NCBI GenBank assembly: GCA_024180945.1
Contig: JAKSGN010000039.1
Coordinates: 248,001-312,000, forward strand
Length of the DNA: 64,000 bases
Source: Macrophomina tecta
Taxonomy: Eukaryota > Ascomycota > Dothideomycetes > Botryosphaeriales > Botryosphaeriaceae
Direction: 5' to 3'
The translations under genes and the position numbers were made by a program. Positions 45,400 to 57,039 of this stretch are shown in pieces (the first letter of the stretch is position 1; each line of letters begins with the position of its first letter). Below the pieces are notes generated by a model. The model searched no databases. It had not been told where the DNA came from and saw nothing but the letters and a program-made list of their open reading frames with translations.

Positions 45400-47870
45400 A
45401 CCTAGCCTGGCGCCGATATATGAGTAGGTAACTTTCTACCCCGCCCTTATTTAGAATGAGAAGCAGATAATTCTTATTTATAAGCCCTATAGATATGCGG
45501 TTAACGCTAGATAGTTCTCCGTACGTAGTTATCTAAGAAATATATATGGGTTTAATATTTTATTCTAGCCCTAGCTCGTATCTAATCGCGTCTAAGAGGC
45601 TGCCTTAACCTATTAAGACTATAAAAAGTTCCCGGCCGTATACGCTAAGGGGTACTATCCTTAGCTTAAGGTTACTAATAGCTTTAAGTATATATTTATA
45701 GATAGCTACGGCTATGTCTATACTAAGATTAGTACTATCGAGTACTACCTTAATAAGTACAGCGTAATGAAAGCTAATACGGCGTTATTCTTTATATCTA
45801 TTATAGTATCTACGCTATTTAGCTAGGTCCGGCTGGGGTTTTTTAAGGTCGTTATCCCGGAGGAAGACGCTATTAATAGTAGAAGTAGTTTTTCTAAGCG
45901 CTACTAGGCCTTTTGCTAAGCCTACTCGAAATTTTAGAGAGAGTAGGCTATTTTAATTAGTATAGCGCTAGAGGTACCTTTAAAGAACGATGTTAGTATC
46001 TAGCTTTTCTATACTAGCTAGCCGTATTATTTTATAGATAGGTATATAAATAAGTTATTCACCCTTACAAGTATAGAGAATACTAATAATAGTAAGATAT
46101 TCTTTAGTGACTTTCTTATTAAATATACTCGATTTTAGCTACTACGGCTTTTATTTAAGATACTATAGTTATTAACTACCTATCGCTGTGTTTTTAATAG
46201 CCTTACACCGGCCAAGAAAAACTTTACGCTACTAAATAAAATCTAAGATTATAGTATTACGTACTACTTAAATCGATAGATATCTTTTTTTATCTTTCTC
46301 CTTTAGATCTCTACGGACTAGCGCGGGCTTAGAATAATAAATAGTAAGAGCTTCTAGGCTCTAATTACTATACTCTAGAATAGATTTCTTCTCGGCACTA
46401 CTAGCGGAGCTACCAACGTAGAGAAGCAGACCTAGAAAGTCCTTAATTAAATTATCTATTAGATCGTGTACTAGAATATTTACTAGAGTAAGTAGTAGAG
46501 CCCGCTCTTTATGTACCTAGCTATTACTGCCTACGAGCCTAAGAATAAGCGCTAAAGAAATATCGCTAAGTTTAGAGACCTTATACCCGGTTTAATTTAT
46601 AGTATTCGCCTCTTCGCCTTTAATAACTACGTTAGTATATTGCCTAGGCACCTTCTCTTCGCGCTAGCCGACGGGCCGCCGCGCGAAGGCTAGATGCTAT
46701 AGTAAGTTAAGGCCTACGCGTCGTAGATAATCTCGTATAGAACGTCTACTATATTTAACACTATCTATACGCTTTAGATATTTACTAAGACTATCTTGTA
46801 GAGCTTCTACTAAGCTCTCTTTATATACTAGAAGCTCGGGTTTGAGAAGCTAATTTTTAAAAGCCGGCCTATTAAGCTATCGTCGCTTTTATATATAATA
46901 TAGTCCGTTATCGCCCGGCTAGAGAAGAGCGTAACGGCGCTAGCGTTTAAAAGCGGTGTAGAATTATAGATATATCTCTAGTCGAGGAACCCTATACTCT
47001 TTAAGAGTAATTTTAACTTTAGCGCCTAGGGCTTTAACTTTATAAATTTAGACTAGAACTAGCGCTTTTACGATGGCTATCTTCGCGTCTTTCGCTAGGC
47101 TAAGAGCTATAGCGAGGACGAGCGCCTAGCCTTCTATTCTCTTAGTAGCGACGACTCCCTTAGAGTCTCTAAAGCGGGTGCCTAGGCCTACTACGAGGCC
47201 GTAGAGTAGTTCGTTTTAAGCCTAGGCGTCGCTATATATTTAATCTACGGCCTCCCTACTAGGGCATCCGAGGACTACTCGCTTAAGGTAGTAAATTCTA
47301 TATAAAGTTAGTAAAACGTATACATATACTAGAACTACGTACTAGCTATTTTTAATTATAATAAGACCGACTTAACGAAGAATTAGCTAAAGATTATTAT
47401 AAGAGTACTTTTAACTAATCTCTCTTATATCGTTATTACGTATCTAGCCGACGTTAGGCTGTTTCTTAAAGGTATATACGCGATTCTATACCCGGAGCAT
47501 ATAAAAGAGGAGTATACTAGCCTCTTTTAAATTCCGGCCACGCCTATTATGGCCGTGCGGCTAGCAGACGCCTTAGAATAAACTATATAGTTTTATCTTA
47601 GTATAGAGTTAAAGATTAGAGACTAGTAGCACGTCGCTATTACTATCGAGAAGAAGTATATCCGCGAGTATTTAGCTATTATAGCTAACGAGAATAATAT
47701 AGTTAATACTATTATAGCTAGCTACTCGCGGTCTATTAAAGACCGATACTACGCTATTAGCTCTAATGATTTAATAGGGCTTAATAGTAGAATACTTAGG
47801 GCATTTATACTAGTAAGCTATCTATAGCACGGGCTTTTTAGAATTAATAATATAGATATAGGGTAAATAT
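45400..47870 (+). pseudogene. OrsD-like zinc-finger protein relic
   Basis: A ~820-codon frame with RIP stops. Near 45,480-45,545 it reads I-Y-K-P-Y-R-Y-A-V-N-A-R, which before RIP fits C-x2-C...H-x(3-5)-H, the N-terminal finger of OrsD-type proteins (Pfam OrsD, formerly DUF3505). A second finger region lies near 45,690-45,770 (Y-G-Y-V-Y-T-K-I-S-T-I-E-Y-Y-L-N-K), followed by L-F-x-x-V-R-L-G-F-F. Later blocks (P-L-F-M-Y-L-A-I-T-A-Y-E-P near 46,505-46,545 and the Y-G-L-P-T-R-A-S-E-D-Y motif near 47,243-47,276) resemble the central region of large fungal proteins that pair this finger with a RecQ-like helicase (family knowledge). The helicase follows 0.4 kb downstream on the same strand. Confidence 0.6.
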
Positions 47871-48230
47871 TTTTTTACTTTATTAATTATTTATAAAACC
47901 CTAATACTATAATTTAGTTATATACTAAGCTAGATTTTTAACTCTATTCTTACGATATTTTTAGCCCCCCTTTTTTTAATATTTTTAACCCCTCTATAAT
48001 ATTTATAACCCCCTTCTACGCGGATATTTTACTTATATATTTTAATCTTTTCTTCTTTTACCCTTCTTTCTCTTCTCTATAATTCTTATAATAAGTGCTA
48101 CTTATTAGGCCGGCTTATATAGACTATACTTCGTCACATAATAAAATACCTCCCTAAACTGTTATCTTGTAGAAGAATCTACGTATATATTAGTACTAAT
48201 ATACTAATAGAATATTAAATAACTATATAA
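47871..48230. other. spacer between zinc-finger and helicase relics
   Basis: Polypyrimidine-rich, with one RIPped palindrome at about 48,128-48,148 (CTTCGTCACATAATAAAA). Confidence 0.5.
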
Positions 48231-48259
48231 CTACTTAGATAGGCGAGGCCTATAGTATG

Positions 48260-50430
48260 ATAAAGAGAATTAGAACCGGCGTAAATATTATAATTATATT
48301 CGACTTATTTGACTCTACTCTTAGTACAGTAGTAAAATTAGAGCGAGAGCTAAAGTAGCCCCGGCTACTATATTTCCGCGTTAAGATGAAGGAGGAGTAA
48401 CTAGTAAAAATATTAGAAGAGTAAATCTAGAACGGACTAGCTAAGCTTTATAGCTTTAGAATCTAGTTTTGAGATAGATAGCTAGACACTATTAAGTAAG
48501 TAATAATAGCGTAGTAGAATTACGTTATCGTACTCTCTACTAGCGTGGGTAAAATATCTATTACTATCGTATCTATTCTAGTTAATAAGGGCTTTTATAT
48601 GATTATAGTAGTGCCTTTTCTAGTCTTAAAGAATAAGCTTAGATAGAGACTAGTATAAATAGGTCTATAAACTACTAACTTCTAGCTGGACTAGATAAAC
48701 GAAATTAAAAACTTTATCTTAGTAACTCTAGAGATCTCTATTATACTAGTCTTTAGTATATTCTTCTCGCGGCTAGCGAGTAATAGGCTTATATAGTAGA
48801 TTATTATAGACGAGGCATATATCTATAGCTTCAACTATTTATAGAGAAATACGCTACTACGTATAGACTAGCTACTATATTTAGCCCGAAAGCTACCGAC
48901 TAGCCACGGGCCCCGCCCGTTTAGTATTATTTTTATATTTAGCTTACTTTCGCTATATATAGAGGCGGGCCTTCTTTAGATCTTTTAGATTTTAAGGGCG
49001 CAGGCTTCGATAATTAGGCGGTTTTATACCCGTAAGAATATCTTCTATTAATTTGCCTATATAAAATAGGCCGAGTAGCTAGCCCTTATTTATAAGATAG
49101 CCGTTAAGTAGCGTACTCTTAACGCCTATACCGCGATCTTTATCCGTTTACGTGTCTAGGTAGAGGGGCTAGCCGGCGAGCTAGAGAAGTTTAAAACTTA
49201 GCCCTACTACTTAGTTCTACCGCTCGAAGAGCGCCGGCTTACGGTAAAGCTATTTACGAACGAGAAGTATAGTATTATAGTCGCTATACCCGGCTTTAGA
49301 GTCAGTATTAACGTTAAAGAACTAATAACCGCTATCTTTATCTTTAGCGGCGTTTATAGTATAATTAATCTTATCTAGTAAAGCGGTAGACTAGTTCGCG
49401 AGCCTAGTAAGTTTAGGACCATACTCTACCTCTATAGCGAGTACGACGTTAAGAAGCTCTCGAAAGCCCCTAATACTAGCGTAGTAAATACGGCTACGCT
49501 AGCTAACGTATTAACGACTAAAGCGTACTAGTTTATAATAATTAGCTCGTTTATCGACGGTGTTAGTAATATAGTCTACTAGTCCATATTTACTATATAC
49601 GATAACTACACGAGGAATTAGCTAGTAGCGACGATAGAAGTAATACTTACCCCGTCTATCGCGCGCGAGTTTATAGTAGACTCGGCTTCGGTAGTCTTAA
49701 CGCCTAGCGAGCTAGACCTCCCGAGCTCTTCGCTGCCTAGGACGTATAATAAGTCGCCGGCAGTTAAGATTCTAGTAATAGCTACGCTAGTATAAATGCT
49801 AGTAGAAGTAGACGTAGACGCCTACTAGCGTAGTTATATAGCCTCGTTAGTATCGTCTATTATACGAGCTAGTTCTACTAGTAACGCGGCCCTTGTAAGC
49901 TAGTCGCTGGCCTCGCTATAAAGAGCCTTAGAGTTAAGGCTTAAGTCTCTACTAAACCGCCTACGCCTAAACGTTAGGTATATTCTATATATAATTAACT
50001 AATATTCTAGCGTAAACGCCTATATAACGTCTAATTATACCGTCTATAGCCTCCCGCCTAATAGCGCAGTATAGGAGCTACGAAATGCTCTACGCGTTAA
50101 GCTAAGAAGCGCCCCTAGCTACATATATTAGGTCTATCTTTTTTTATAGAAAGTATACCCGAATAGCTTTAGCATATAGGCGGGCTAGAGCTACGACTTA
50201 GATGATATTATACTTTTAGTCGTTTCTACCGTACTTCTCTCTACCGACCTACGGTATGGGGGTGCCTTTAGCGGCTTTAGTATCTAGATAGTACGCCCAT
50301 TCGCCGCGCTAATCCTAGACTTGCGCTTAACCCTCGAGCTAATCGCCTAGGTATAGTATAATATTATACGTAAAACAGGCGATTCGGGTATCGTATAGCT
50401 AGTAGTAGCTATTTTAGAAGCTTACATTAC
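48260..50430 (+). pseudogene. RecQ-type DEAD/DEAH helicase relic
   Basis: The pre-motif F-Q-D-R-Q-L-D-T-I-K near 48,469-48,497 corresponds to F-R-x-x-Q-x-x-A-I. Motif I is L-S-T-S-V-G-K-I-S-I near 48,534-48,566 (T-G-V/G-G-K-S). Motif II D-E-A-Y is near 48,810-48,821 (D-E-A-H). A GRxxR-type motif VI, Q-S-G-R-L-V-R-E, lies near 49,378-49,404. The C-terminal part (50,070-50,430) has a repeat-poor tail with L-R-Y-G-G-A-F-S-G-F. Together with the upstream OrsD-like frame this matches the pairing seen in large fungal and telomere-linked helicase genes. All motifs carry RIP changes, so it is inactive. Confidence 0.72.
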
Positions 50431-50495
50431 ATAGACTTTATAGACCGTAATAACTAAATTAACCTATTATTACGTAAATGCTAGTCTATAGCACC

Positions 50496-52060
50496 TATAT
50501 ACTTTATCGTGCGACGAAAGTTTATTAAGTGGGTAACTAATACTAGTTAAATTTATTTATCTAAAAGTCATTATTCTACTAGAGGCTAGTAATTATATAG
50601 TATAGTAGTTCGAGTACGAAAGTAGACTTACTATAGCTAGGTACTTCGTCGCGCGATAAAAGTTTATTAAGTAAGTAACTAATACTAGTTAAATTTACTT
50701 ATCTAGAAGCCGAGTAGTCTACTAGAGACTAGTAATTATATAGTATAGTAGCTTAAGTACTAAAGTAGACTTACTATAGCTAGATACTCTAGTATACGAT
50801 AAAAGTGTATTAAGTAAATAACTAATACTAGTTAAATTTACTTATCTAGAAGTTGTTATTCTACTAGAGGCTAGTAATTATATAGTATAGTAGCTCGAGT
50901 GCTAAAGTAGACTTACTATAGCTAGGTACTCTAGTATATAACAAAAGTTTATTAAGTAGATAACTAATATTAGTTAAATTTACTTATCTAGAAGTCGTTA
51001 TTCTGCTAAAGGCTAGTAATTATATAGTATAGTAGCTTAAGTGCTAAAGTAGACTTACTATAGCTAGATACTCTAGTATACGATAAAAGTTTATAAAGTA
51101 GATAACTAATACTAGTTAAATTTACTTACCTAGAAGCTAGGTAGTCTACTAGAGGCTAGTAATTATATAATATAGTAGCTTAAGAGCGTAGATAAACTTA
51201 CTATAGCTAGGTACTTCGTCGCGCGATAAAAGTTTATTAAGTAGGTAACTAATACTAGTTAAATTTACTTATTTAGAAGCCAGGTAGTCTACTAGACTTA
51301 CTATAGCTAGATACTCTAGTATACGATAAAAGTTTATAAAAAGAGTAACTAATACTAGTTAAATTTACTTACCTAAAAGCTGTTAGTCTGCTAGAGGCTA
51401 GTAATTATATAGTATAATAGTACGAGTGCTAAAGTAAACTTACTATAGCTAGGTACTTTAGCGCGCGATGGAAGTTTATTAAGTAGGTAACTAATACTAG
51501 TTAAATTTACTTACCTAGAAGTCGTTATTCTACTAGAGGCTAGTAATTATATAGTATAGTAGTTCGAGTACGAAAGTAGACTTACTATAGCTAGGTACTT
51601 CATCGCGCGATAAAAGTTTATTAAGTAAGTAACTAATACTAGTTAAATTTACTTATCTAGAAGCCGGGTAGTCTACTAGAGACTAGTAATTATATAGTAT
51701 AGTAGCTTAAGTACTAAAGTAGACTTACTATAGCTAGATACTTCGTCGTATAATAAAAGTTTATTAAGTGAGTAACTAATACTAGTTAAATTTACTTATC
51801 TAGAAGTTATTATTCTACTAGAGACTAGTAATTATATAGTATAGTAGCTTAAGTACTAAAGTAGATTTACTATAGCTAGATACTTCGTCGCGTAATAAAA
51901 GTTTATAAAGTTAATAATCTATATTAGTTAAATTTATTTACCTAGAAGCCGGGTATTCTACTAGAGGCTAGTAATTATATAATATAGTAGCTCGAGTGCT
52001 AAAGTAGATATATTTTAGTAGAATATTTTATCGCATAATGAAAATATTCTACTGAAGTAG
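50496..52060 (+). repeat. middle palindrome array, ~12 units of ~143 bp
   Basis: Palindrome variants occur near 50,500, 50,644, 50,788, 50,930, 51,072, 51,217, 51,312, 51,454, 51,597, 51,741, 51,883 and 52,022. One unit (51,217-51,312) is shorter by ~48 bp. Each unit also contains CTAATACTAGTTAAATTTA, CTAGTAATTATATAGTATAG and ACTTACTATAGCTAG. Conservation between units is high although most are RIPped. Confidence 0.9.
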
Positions 52061-52990
52061 TAAGTTATATACTACTAGCTAGATAAACTTTAAAAGTTAA
52101 TTAATTAAAACTAACTTAGATCTTTTTAACTTTTATAAATACTCGCTTTTCTTTCTTACCGTTAACTACGATTATGACCGCTTAATAATCTTAACTCTAT
52201 TATTTCTCTGCCCTTTCTTTCCTAAAAGCCTCTATTTTATAGCGTTTTATATAGCGGTAAGCTATTATTTTCTACTCGTCTATTCTTATACGTAGGGCTA
52301 GCCTAGCGCCGTACTTTTTAGTGCGTCGCTAGCGTAGCGATTAGTAGTTTTTTAAAGTGGTAGTCTTCTAATTCGCTTAGATTTTTCGTTATATAACTAA
52401 ATATGCCTAGCTACTACCTAGCCTAGCTTAGCCCTAGATACTACTAATTCTACTAGAGAGTCTTACTACTAACTCTATAAAATTTTTTATCGCGTGACTA
52501 AATACTCTTTAATTATTACTATAACTACTACTACTATATATATTTTATTATACGATAAAATACTATATAAGATTAGGGCCTTATCTACTTATTTAGATAA
52601 GACTATAGTATAGAAGTTAAATTAACTATCTACTTAATAATACTCTTCTACTTTTAACTCTAAGTTATAGTTATATTTTATCGCGCGACGAAATATACCC
52701 CCTCTCTACTACTAACTATTTTTTTATCTATTTTATTATATAACTAAATACTCTTTTTTAGTCTATTTTATTATATAACTAAATACTCTTCTTTTAACTA
52801 ATAGTTCTTTTTTTTAGTCTATTTTATCGCGTGACTAAATACTTTTTTTCTAATTACTAGTCTTTTTTTTAGTTTATTTTATCGTATAACTAAATACCCT
52901 CTTTCTAATTACTAGTCTTTTTACTATTAAATTTCATCGCGCGATTAAATACGCTATTAAATAAGAAGTTAAGTACTAACTTATTTTTAT
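52061..52990 (+). repeat. spacer rich in single palindromes
   Basis: Copies lie near 52,485, 52,543, 52,675-52,694 (ATTTTATCGCGCGACGAAAT), 52,733, 52,770, 52,820, 52,878 and 52,932. From 52,700 they recur every ~40-60 bp as (A)TTTTAT-N8-CTAAATAC. No gene is visible. Confidence 0.75.
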
Positions 52991-52999
52991 ATAGACTAT

Positions 53000-55900
53000 A
53001 TCTTCTAGGAAGGATAATAACCTTTATAAGAAATATCTTAGCTATAAAAAGCTTCTCTATATCTAAGTTAACGCTATATTTTATCTAAAGTTCTTTTCTT
53101 ATCTAGTCTGCTCTATTCGTTTTATTCTAGTTAAGGGTAAGAAGAGTATATTTATAAATATATCTAAGCTAGCCGGCCTTCTTTAGTTAGTAAATACTAA
53201 GATACTTACTAAGCTTCTCTAGCTACTTAATATTAAGCGTATCCTCGACTTATACGTTAGTAACAATAAGAACTAGTTCTATATTAATATAAAGAAGAGT
53301 AGGTCGTACTTAACTAACTTTAACTATACTAAGGTTATAAATTTATTCTTTACGGGGCCTACTAATATCTATGCTAAGTATTTTAACTATTTACTTAAGA
53401 ATACTCTCTACGTCTTAAAGTAGCTCGACTATACTAAGAATATTATAGCCTAGACTATAAATAATAGTACTAAGATCTTCTAAAGTATAGTTAACTACGT
53501 TATCTATACCTAGTATATTCACCTTTTACTATTTAAGAATTCGATAAATATTTTTATAAACTTTAAGAACGTCTAATATTTACTAACTCTTAGTTTTAAG
53601 CTAATCTATAACTTTAATAACGTCTTCTATATCTACTTACTCCTACGCCACATTATACGCATAGGTAAGAAAAAGAGTATCTATAAATAGACTACTATTC
53701 TATACTAGTATATCTACTAGAATACTAACAACGCCTCTATTCTACCGCCCTATACTAACTATCTAGAGCTTAGCGTCTAGACTAGTAGCGGCGCATCTAA
53801 TAACCCCTAGGCAGCTACGGTAAACCCCGCTACGCCTAAGGCTAAAAAGTATAGTAGTACTTCTATATTTAAAGTTATCTAAGGCTATATTAATACTACG
53901 TAGCTAATTAGCCGGTTAAAGAAAAAATCGCGTAATCTAAGTACTAGAAAGATAGTAAAGAAGCTTATTAACGAGTACGTAGGCGATTTATATAAAGACT
54001 TAGAAAAGAATACTCTAGCTATTCTAAAGTCTAGCAATAGTATTATAGTACTTAAGAAGGTCTTTAAGAATGACCCGTATAATAATATATATTCTAAGTA
54101 GCTATTTAACCCCTTTCTAGCCCTATCTACGCCCGGCGAGAAATACTAGTATAAGACTTTTAGCCCTTCCCCCTTAGAAGTTAACTCGTTTATTCTAAGC
54201 GAGCTACTCGCGTTTATAGAGAGAAAGACTAAGGCTAAGAACCTAGTAGAGAGTAGTAGGCTGGGAGCTACTAATAGTAAGAAGTAGTAAAAGGTAGTAG
54301 ATAACGCGGTAAATTAGTAGATATTAGCATTCTAGAAGACTAAGTCGGCTATAGCCTCGTCGCCTAAGAAGCTAAGATACGTAGATATTTATACTAAGCT
54401 AGGCCTTAATTCTAAAAATCTAATAATTAATATTAGAGCAAATAACCGCGATAGTAGTTCTAGTAAGACCTTTTATAAGTTTTAGTTTTATTAAATTACT
54501 AGCGTTGCCTAGTTACGCTAAAGAAAGAAGTTATAGAAGAAGAGCTCTATTTTATTTAATAATTCTAGTCTAGATAAAATTCTAACGTCTATAGCCTATC
54601 TCGCTAATATTAGCTAATGCGCTTTTAAAGCTTTTAATAGCCCTTATCTTTTCTAGCTAATTATTATTTCTACTAGTCTTTTAATAAACTAGTACGAGGA
54701 GTTTAAAGCGATTTATAAAACATTTAACGATATTAGATTTCGTGTTATCGGCTAGTCTAGCCTTAAGAAAGACGACCCCCGCTAATAAGTATCTACTATA
54801 ATAACGAGCATCGTTAAAGGCCTAGCTAGACTATATCTATAAGGCTATCTTAATAATCTTAATTCTAGCTATCTATTTACTACCCGAATATTTATCGTCT
54901 ACTTGTATAATATATTTAGTATACATATAACTAAGAATAGCTCCCTACTTAACTACTATAAGAGAGCGCGCGAGGCTGTTAATATACTATAAAAGATATG
55001 CGCTAGTACCGCTAAGAATAAGAAAAAGGCGAGTAATAAATCGGCTATGCCGTCTAAGCTAATAAAGATCTAGACTAACTCTACTAATAAATTAGATAAA
55101 GACTAGGTAAAGAAGCTACTAAAAAATAAAAAATTTATAAGTTATTTCTTTTCTCTCTCTTTCTCTCTTTCTCTTTTCTCTAGAATTATATCTAGCTAGC
55201 GTATTTTATCTCGTAATAAAATTTTATTCTATGACTAAATATCTTTACCTACTATATATTATATATATTTCGTCGCATAATTAATTATTATATCTATAAT
55301 TCTTTTTTTTTTCTTTCTCTCTCTCTCTTCTTCTTCTTCTCCTTATATAATTAGTATAGAAGATGCTAACTAATCGCGTTATATAGAACGTTATACGTAC
55401 TCTAAGGCCGCTTCTCGCGCTTATTAAAGATAGGCGGTAGGTGCTCTATTCTCTAAAAAAGAGCGCTAATAAGAAGAAGAAGAATAAGTATAACTAGATT
55501 TTTTATAGCGTATTTAATACGATTCTACTCGATAAGGTCTATTCTATTAAGAACGTTAAGTTAACCTAGTTTACGTCTATTAATAGCCTAGAGACCTAGT
55601 GGTATATCTTTAATATAGCTACTTCTATTTTTAATAAGGCTAAGAATCTTATCATCTATTTAAGGCTAATTAAGCCCGACTTTATTTACTTTCTAGAGTA
55701 AGACTTTAGTACGGTAGAGAAGTAAAAGAAGAACTACTACGATAAGCTCCGCGATAGCGATACTAGTATAGTCTTTTTTATAGCCTTTAAGATGCTACTC
55801 TCTAGCGGCTAAATCTTTAATAGCGATACGGCTACTATTATAAACTAGATCCTAGATACGATCTAGCTAAAGCGTAGTATAGTAATACTAGTAGACTTAG

Positions 55901-56840
55901 AAAATGGGAAGATATTTAGGCTAAGCGATAGCGTCGCGCTTTACGTTATTAGCTACGTCGAGTGCGAGCTAGGGCTAGCCGAGCGAAAGTACTATAATAA
56001 TGCTACCTAGGACCTTTATCCTAAGATTAAGAGCGACGGCTACTAAAAGGCGGATAGCGAGTCTTCTAAGTATCGTAATATAAGCGCGCTTCGCCGATTA
56101 TCTATTACTGCGATGTATTCGGCTATTAATACTATATATAAGCGGCTACCGAGCATTCTAAACGCCGTTAAAGAGGAGATAAAGGCTATTCTCGCGAAGA
56201 ATATTAAAACTAAAGACTACGGCCTTAGCTTTTTAATAGATAACTACTAGCTAGATTTCTTTAGCGATACTAGTAGTATTAATAACCTAGATACCTTTAT
56301 TAAGTACTTCGCTAAGCGTAACGCTAAGATTCGTATTTTCGCTAGTATTATCGCCTTCTACTATAGGCGCGGTAAAAAGATTCTAGCCCTTACTAAGTAT
56401 TCTATAATATAGTAGAAAATCAAGCTACTTTACTTTCTTACTAGTATTAGGGTCGCGTCATATAAGTAAACTACTAACGAGTAGATCTATAGCGGTCTTA
56501 TCTTTAAGTTTAACGACTCTAATAATAAAAACTTCGCTCTTTTTCTCTCTACCGGCTACCTTATTAGCGTCGGCCTAAACTTCTATAAGGATTACTATAT
56601 TATTATTATTCTAGAGTCGCCGCGTAGTACTAACTACTATATCTAGGCTATTAGCTATATCTTTCGCCTTAACTAAGAGTATCTTAGGTACGTCTATATT
56701 CTCTATACTAAATTTACCATCGACCGGTATATAGAGGTAAATAATATACGTAAATACCGCTCTAGCCTAGCTAGCCTAGATACTAAGTTCTTTTAGATAA
56801 AAGTTAAAGTAAAGCTATAGATTATAAGTCTAGCTATTTT
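53000..56840 (+). pseudogene. SNF2-family ATPase relic, split by a non-coding spacer
   Basis: The N-terminal part (53,000-54,480) is coding-like without recognised domain. Motif I is S-S-L-D-K-I-L-T-S-I-A-Y-L near 54,565-54,603 (SNF2: G-L-G-K-T). Motif Ia lies near 54,655-54,700 with Q-Y-E-E-F-K-A. The frame ends near 55,130. After the 55,140-55,360 spacer it resumes with motif II L-L-D-K-V-Y-S-I-K-N near 55,530-55,560 (D-E-x-H-x-x-K-N) and motif III A-T-S-I-F-N near 55,617-55,640. The helicase C-terminal domain has F-L-S-T-G-Y-L-I-S-V-G-L-N near 56,540-56,580, E-S-P-R near 56,613-56,624 and Q-A-I-S-Y-I-F-R-L-N-Q near 56,646-56,678 (family Q-A-x-G-R-x-x-R-x-x-Q). Motif order proves that both halves belong to one protein, separated by an intron-like or inserted spacer. 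Confidence 0.72.
55140..55360. other. intron-like spacer inside the SNF2 gene carrying the palindrome
   Basis: Polypyrimidine tracts (TTTCTCTCTCTTTCTC and TTCTTCTTCTTCTCC) enclose RIPped palindromes near 55,200-55,220 and 55,268-55,290. It separates SNF2 motifs Ia and II. Confidence 0.6.
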
Positions 56841-56864
56841 TATTTTATTAACTTTATAGAGTAG

Positions 56865-57020
56865 TATTTTATCGTATGATTAAATATCTTAAGAATCTCT
56901 TTCTTTAGATATATATTTTATCGCGCGATTAAATATTTATATATTAGACTTTCTTTATTTTTTTTTTCTCTCTCTCTTTTTCTATTTATCTCTTTCTCTC
57001 TATATACTTCTATTACTAGT
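56865..57020. repeat. spacer with two palindromes and polypyrimidine tract
   Basis: Near 56,865-56,885 (TATTTTATCGTATGATTAAA) and 56,919-56,938 (ATTTTATCGCGCGATTAAAT), followed by CT-rich sequence, the same order as in the 55.2-kb spacer. Confidence 0.7.
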
Positions 57021-57039
57021 TTATACTATTACTAATAGA

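Noticed and set aside
50496..52060. CRISPR-like regular array
   Set aside because: Eukaryotic sequence. Units and spacers are both conserved, so this is a tandem satellite and not repeat plus unique spacers.
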